NCBI GenBank assembly: GCA_934168325.1
Contig: CAKPNG010000049.1
Location: 1 to 9,717 of the forward strand
From: an uncultured Bacilli bacterium
GTDB lineage: Bacteria; Bacillota_I; Bacilli_A; RFN20; CAG-826
DNA: 9,717 bases
Reading direction: 5' to 3'
Under the pieces are notes generated by a model. The model saw only the letters and a program-made list of their open reading frames with translations. It did not search any database and had not been told where the DNA came from. Below are positions 6,703 to 9,717 of this stretch, one piece after another (the first letter of the stretch is position 1; each line of letters starts with the position of its first letter). Both the position numbers and the translations under genes were made by a program.

Positions 6703-7896
6703 TTAATCAATTGTATAATTATCAAAATAGCCTTGAATATAAACGACAGGAGTTCCTTTATCTCCTGATCCACTAGTTAAATCACATAAAGAGCCAATTA
6801 AATCAGTTAATTGACGAGGAGTTGTACCTTCAGAAGTCATCTTACCTACTAAATTAGCATCTTTTTGCTTAATTTCTTTCTTAATAGCTTCTTTTAATTC
6901 TTCACCTTCTAACCCTTTATACTGATTATCAGCTAAATATTTTAATTTTAATTCGTTAGGAGTTCCTTTTAATCCATCAGTATAGAAAGGAGAAACAACA
7001 GGATCAGCTAATTCCCAAATTTTACCTTGAGGATCTTTAAAAGCTCCATCTCCATAAACCATTACTTCAACATGTTTTTTAGTCTTATTATAAATACCAT
7101 CTTGGATCTTTTTTAATAAATCCATATCAACATTAGGGAATAATTTAACAGTATTTTCACTAGCTTTATTAGTTCCTAATAAACCATATTTTGAATTATA
7201 ACCAGAGCCATTAATTGATTCGGTTAAAATATCATCTAAAGATAAAACTTTATCAGCACCTTTATTTAATAAAATACGTTTAGTTCTAAAACGAGTATGA
7301 ATATCAGCATTTATAACATTTTTTGTATAATTTAATATAGCTTCAGCATGATTTGCAAAAATTACTTCAAATTTACAGCCTTCTTTTTCAACTATATCTT
7401 GATACATTTTTACATAATCAACACCTGTAAATTCATGAACTTTATATCCAAATAATTCTCTATATTTCTTCAAATCTAATACATCACGATATGGATTAAT
7501 ATTAGTTTCATCTAATTCATCTAAAGAAATTAAGTGATTTCCAACTTCATCACTTGGATAAGATAACATTAAGATAATCTTTTTAGTAGCTCTGGCCATT
7601 CCTTTTAATAAAATAGAAAAACGATTACGAGATAATATAGGAAAAATTACACCAAAACAATCTACATTCATCTTTTCTTTAATTGATGAAGCAATATCAT
7701 CAACAGTTGCATAATTTCCTTGAACTCTAGCAACTAAAGATTCAGTAATTGCTATTATATCTTTATCCTTAACTGTTAATTCATTATTTTCTTCTGCAGA
7801 TAAAATAGAATTAATTACCTCATTAGCTAAATCATCTCCATTTTTCAAAATAGGAAGTCTTATTCCTTTAGAAGATGTCCCTACAAAACGTGCCAT
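6703..7896 (-). CDS. coenzyme F420-0:L-glutamate ligase-like protein
   Basis: A 397-aa member of the F420 ligase family (PF01996 / CofE-like). In methanogens and actinobacteria CofE adds gamma-linked glutamates to F420-0 with GTP. Here the N-terminal core shows GIRLPILKNGDDL (11-23) and DIIAITESLVARVQGN (46-61), the counterparts of the family's GDDL and 'DGDIIVVTqKiVSKaEG' segments. The C-terminal half carries further conserved-looking blocks: YGDGAFKDPQGKIWELADPV (281-300), TSEGTTPRQL (354-363) and SGSGDKGTPVVY (375-386). It is much longer than CofE (about 250 aa). Nothing else for F420 synthesis or use is visible, so the acceptor is probably a different molecule and the true reaction is unknown. 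AAAGGAG (7906-7912) 9 nt before the ATG sets the start. The promoter overlaps a strong inverted repeat, implying regulated expression, and the Fic-like gene follows by 47 bp. Confidence 0.82.
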   Translation of the reverse strand: MARFVGTSSKGIRLPILKNGDDLANEVINSILSAEENNELTVKDKDIIAITESLVARVQGNYATVDDIASSIKEKMNVDCFGVIFPILSRNRFSILLKGMARATKKIILMLSYPSDEVGNHLISLDELDETNINPYRDVLDLKKYRELFGYKVHEFTGVDYVKMYQDIVEKEGCKFEVIFANHAEAILNYTKNVINADIHTRFRTKRILLNKGADKVLSLDDILTESINGSGYNSKYGLLGTNKASENTVKLFPNVDMDLLKKIQDGIYNKTKKHVEVMVYGDGAFKDPQGKIWELADPVVSPFYTDGLKGTPNELKLKYLADNQYKGLEGEELKEAIKKEIKQKDANLVGKMTSEGTTPRQLTDLIGSLCDLTSGSGDKGTPVVYIQGYFDNYTID

Positions 7897-7922
7897 ATTA
7901 AAAAACTCCTTTAGTAAATTAT

Positions 7923-7951
7923 ATTATAAGTGGTACAAATTATTTTGTACC
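7923..7951 (-). promoter_or_regulatory. promoter of the F420-ligase-like/Fic-like pair
   Basis: On the minus strand a perfect TATAAT (7923-7928) lies 17 bp from GGTACA (7946-7951), a half-matching -35 (xxxACA). Transcription would start near 7916, just ahead of the ribosome site at 7906-7912. The -35 box and most of the spacer fall inside the inverted repeat at 7931-7952. A second TATAAT at 7956-7961 has no convincing -35. Confidence 0.55.
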
Positions 7952-7952
7952 A
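7931..7952. promoter_or_regulatory. 22-bp inverted repeat, probable operator
   Basis: Perfect 9-bp arms TGGTACAAA and TTTGTACCA flank TTAT. The size and two-fold symmetry suit a dimeric regulator. The repeat covers the -35 box and spacer of the promoter for the 397-aa gene, so a bound protein would block RNA polymerase. I do not recognise it as the site of a named regulator. No regulator gene lies in the window. A transcript hairpin is less likely, because the predicted start is downstream of it. Confidence 0.6.
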
Positions 7953-8024
7953 TTTATTATAACACGACCAAAGAAGTTAATTATATAGAATATTTTATTC
8001 TTATAAAATTTCAAAATTCACAAA

Positions 8025-8038
8025 AATAGTGCACTATT
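8025..8038. repeat. 14-bp perfect palindrome
   Basis: AATAGTGCACTATT is perfectly self-complementary with no spacer. It lies in the non-coding gap between the ATPase and the F420-ligase-like gene, about 75 bp upstream of the latter's -35. It could be a second regulator site; no promoter adjoins it. Nearby, TTAGAT/ATCTAA (8073-8086) is a shorter inverted repeat that may be chance in such AT-rich DNA. The rest of 7953-8204 shows no gene. Confidence 0.4.
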
Positions 8039-8134
8039 GAGGGTTTTTATTAAATAAGATCGATTTTAATATTTAGATTTATCTAATAATTACCGAAAAG
8101 ATGTAGGCAATTAAAAACATTTTTATTATTTAAC

Positions 8135-8169
8135 TGTCATAAAATAAGAATTTTTTTGAATTTATGACA
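8135..8169. repeat. inverted repeat downstream of the ATPase gene
   Basis: Perfect 9-bp arms TGTCATAAA (8135-8143) and TTTATGACA (8161-8169) are separated by 17 bp. They lie 36 bp past the stop of the DUF4143 ATPase on its transcript side. It may be a weak transcription terminator or a stabilising 3' hairpin, but no T-run follows on the minus strand, so a paired protein-binding site is equally possible. Confidence 0.42.
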
Positions 8170-8204
8170 CTTAAATAAATATTTTTACCTTTATATATAA
8201 ATTA

Positions 8205-9494
8205 TTAATCCTTTAAAGCTGTAATAGGAATAATATAAACTCCATCAGCGTTTTTATATGCCGCATTACCAACTCCATATATTACACACTTCATAATTGG
8301 AGCTTTTCCACCATTGTTAACTATGCTATTACATACATTGACTAAATTTTTAGCACCTTCTTCAGCTTTATTTAATCCTAATTTTATTTCTATAGCACAC
8401 CAATTGCCGTCATCTAATTCAATAACAGCATCAATTTCATTATTTTTATAATCTTGATAATGAAATAATTTTGCATTCATTGCTTGTGCATAAATTGATA
8501 AATCTCTTTCAACAAGTGCTTCAAACATAAATCCAAAAGTATTTAGATCACTCATTAATTTTTTAGGGGTTAACTTAAGCATCGCACAAGCCATTGCTGG
8601 ATCTGAAAAATGTCTTTTTTCCATCTGTTTAACTCTAAGTGAAGATCTAATGTTTGAAGAAAATGGTTCTTGATTATTAAATAAAAACATTCTATCAAAC
8701 GCATTTAAATATTTAATTAAGGTATTTTTACTAATAGATGAATCATCATTTTCAATAATATCTTTTAAAATGTTTTGATTCGAAGCCGTTGTTGATTCAT
8801 TTCGTGCTAAAGATTTTAAAATAAGTTTAGCTTTATGTTCGTTATATTCAATATCATTATCTAATTGTTTTAAATCTGTTTTTATGACATTTTCCATGTA
8901 ACCAGATGCAAGTTCGCAGCAATCTTCTTGATTAACTTCAATATTTCCAGGCCATCCACCTCTTACTATTAAGTAAGCTAAGTGTTTTAAATTAACATCT
9001 TCATATAACCTTGCTTTAAATCTATTATTGCATAATTCTTTTAAAGAAATATCACCAGTCGAATCACCCGATTCGTATAATGACATTGTATTCATTCTTA
9101 TACTTTTTATTCTTCCAGTTCCGCTATGAAGAATACCTTTAATTGTAGGAGTTGAAGAGCCAGTTAAAATTATCAATCCTTTTTTATTATTTAAATCAAC
9201 GAAAGAACGAGTAGCATCCCATAATGAAGGAACTTCTTGCCATTCATCAATCAGTCGAGGAACATCCCCTTTTAATACTTCAAATGGTTCCATTTCTGCT
9301 ACCCTTCTATTTGAAAAATTACCTCTAGGATCACCAACTAAAAATTCGCTATTTGCATGATAAGATGATGTACATGTTTTTCCACACCATTTTGGGCCTT
9401 CAATACAAATTGCTCCAAATATTCGTAAATTCTTTTCGATAATTGAATCAACAATTCTGTTTTTATAATTTATCTTTTCAATAAGTTTTCCCAT
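8205..9494 (-). CDS. AAA ATPase with DUF4143 nuclease-like domain
   Basis: A 429-aa ATP-binding protein of the common PF13173 (AAA_14) plus PF13635 (DUF4143) architecture, normal length for the family. Visible in order are Walker A GPKWCGKT (33-40), Walker B LIDEWQ (81-86, D83/E84), the sensor-1-like strand ILTGSS (109-114), and an arginine in GTGRI (125-129). The DUF4143 part covers roughly 160-429. Near its end FMFEALVERDL (322-332) and EIDAVIELDDGNWCAIEIK (353-371) show the E...D...ExK layout of a PD-(D/E)xK nuclease-like fold (E325, D355, E369, K371), apparently intact. The cellular role of these proteins, often present in several copies per genome, is not established. AGGAG (9503-9507) 8 nt before the ATG supports the start. 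It is transcribed alone from a promoter with embedded repeats and is followed by an inverted repeat. Confidence 0.93.
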   Translation of the reverse strand: MGKLIEKINYKNRIVDSIIEKNLRIFGAICIEGPKWCGKTCTSSYHANSEFLVGDPRGNFSNRRVAEMEPFEVLKGDVPRLIDEWQEVPSLWDATRSFVDLNNKKGLIILTGSSTPTIKGILHSGTGRIKSIRMNTMSLYESGDSTGDISLKELCNNRFKARLYEDVNLKHLAYLIVRGGWPGNIEVNQEDCCELASGYMENVIKTDLKQLDNDIEYNEHKAKLILKSLARNESTTASNQNILKDIIENDDSSISKNTLIKYLNAFDRMFLFNNQEPFSSNIRSSLRVKQMEKRHFSDPAMACAMLKLTPKKLMSDLNTFGFMFEALVERDLSIYAQAMNAKLFHYQDYKNNEIDAVIELDDGNWCAIEIKLGLNKAEEGAKNLVNVCNSIVNNGGKAPIMKCVIYGVGNAAYKNADGVYIIPITALKD

Positions 9495-9526
9495 ATTTAA
9501 AACTCCTAGTCAGTTTAATTACCATT

Positions 9527-9555
9527 ATTTTAATATATTGACCAATATTTTGCAA
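9527..9555 (-). promoter_or_regulatory. predicted promoter of the AAA/DUF4143 gene
   Basis: On the minus strand TTGCAA (9550-9555) and TAAAAT (9527-9532) are exactly 17 bp apart. They give a start near 9520 and a leader of about 25 nt with AGGAG in it. The first copy of the 12-base direct repeat (9539-9550) occupies the spacer and touches the -35 box, so whatever binds the repeats would probably control this gene. Confidence 0.55.
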
Positions 9556-9619
9556 TAAAACTGACCAATATTTCAAATCAAAACTGACCAATATTTTAGT
9601 TATTAGCTGACCCGTTTTT
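9539..9619. repeat. 23-bp-periodic direct repeats
   Basis: The 12-base core TGACCAATATTT occurs identically at 9539-9550, 9562-9573 and 9585-9596, and a decayed copy beginning TGACCC starts at 9608. All four are spaced exactly 23 bp. Copies 2 and 3 are preceded by AAAAC. An inverted half-copy (AAACTGACTA on the minus strand) lies at about 9507-9516, between the promoter and the ribosome site. The spacers between cores differ in sequence, so the array is a set of protein-binding sites or mobile-element end repeats rather than a simple tandem duplication. It is too short and its units too close for a CRISPR array. Confidence 0.8.
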
Positions 9620-9659
9620 AGAATATAGTACTAGTGCAAGTGGAGTGGTAACCTAAAAG

Positions 9660-9690
9660 TAGACACTTATTTCGATTAATATAGACACTT
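9660..9690. repeat. pair of TAGACACTT direct repeats
   Basis: TAGACACTT occurs at 9660-9668 and 9682-9690, 22 bp apart and in the same orientation, in non-coding sequence at the right edge of the window. Paired repeats of this spacing are typical of the ends of some insertion sequences (IS21 family), but no transposase is visible here and the sequence is cut at 9717. The stretch 9620-9659 holds nothing I can identify. Confidence 0.45.
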
Positions 9691-9717
9691 TCTTCTCACT
9701 AGAATGACAAAACTATT

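Noticed and set aside
8165..8173. GACACTT near 8165 as a partner of the TAGACACTT repeats at 9660 and 9682, making the ATPase a mobile cassette
   Set aside because: Only seven bases are shared, the surrounding sequence differs, and a 7-mer match in AT-rich non-coding DNA is easily chance.
9539..9690. CRISPR-like array
   Set aside because: The repeated cores are only 9-12 bases with about 11-13 bases between them, there are just three to four copies, and no cas gene is present.

Overview
The window is very AT-rich and gene-dense. Every gene stops with TAA and all tryptophans I checked are TGG. It encodes pyruvate formate-lyase with its activase and a GufA-type ZIP transporter. Together with strong AAGGAGG-type ribosome sites, this suggests a low-GC, anaerobic, fermentative member of the Bacillota, perhaps a gut-associated Bacilli/Erysipelotrichia- or RF39-like lineage. 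The phylum is a fair inference; the lineage within it is a guess. The standard code fits, but because TGA never ends an intact gene here, code 4 is not formally excluded.

Layout, left to right. (1) 89-3072, minus strand: the pflB-pflA operon behind a near-consensus promoter (TTGACA, 17 bp, TAATAT). It converts pyruvate and CoA to formate and acetyl-CoA. (2) 3310-4092, plus strand: a ZIP metal transporter broken by two opposite single-base frameshifts; its metal-site motifs survive in different frames. (3) 4095-5261, minus: a SAM-dependent methyltransferase followed by a small FMN nitroreductase. They probably form a two-gene unit, convergent with the transporter and only 2 bp from it. (4) 5384-7896, minus: a 397-aa coenzyme F420-0:L-glutamate ligase-like protein, then 47 bp downstream a 423-aa protein with a degenerate Fic/Doc-like motif. 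A 22-bp inverted repeat overlaps the promoter of this pair. (5) 7897-8204: a 308-bp gap holding several inverted repeats. (6) 8205-9494, minus: an AAA/DUF4143 ATPase with a C-terminal nuclease-like domain. (7) 9495-9717: no gene, but an array of direct repeats spaced exactly 23 bp, one lying inside the predicted ATPase promoter, followed by a second repeat pair spaced 22 bp.

The fermentation operon is ordinary core metabolism. The less ordinary material is the F420-ligase-like/Fic-like gene pair with its operator-like palindrome, the repeat array controlling or flanking the AAA/DUF4143 gene, and the doubly frameshifted transporter. I see no CRISPR array, rRNA, tRNA, integrase or intact transposase.
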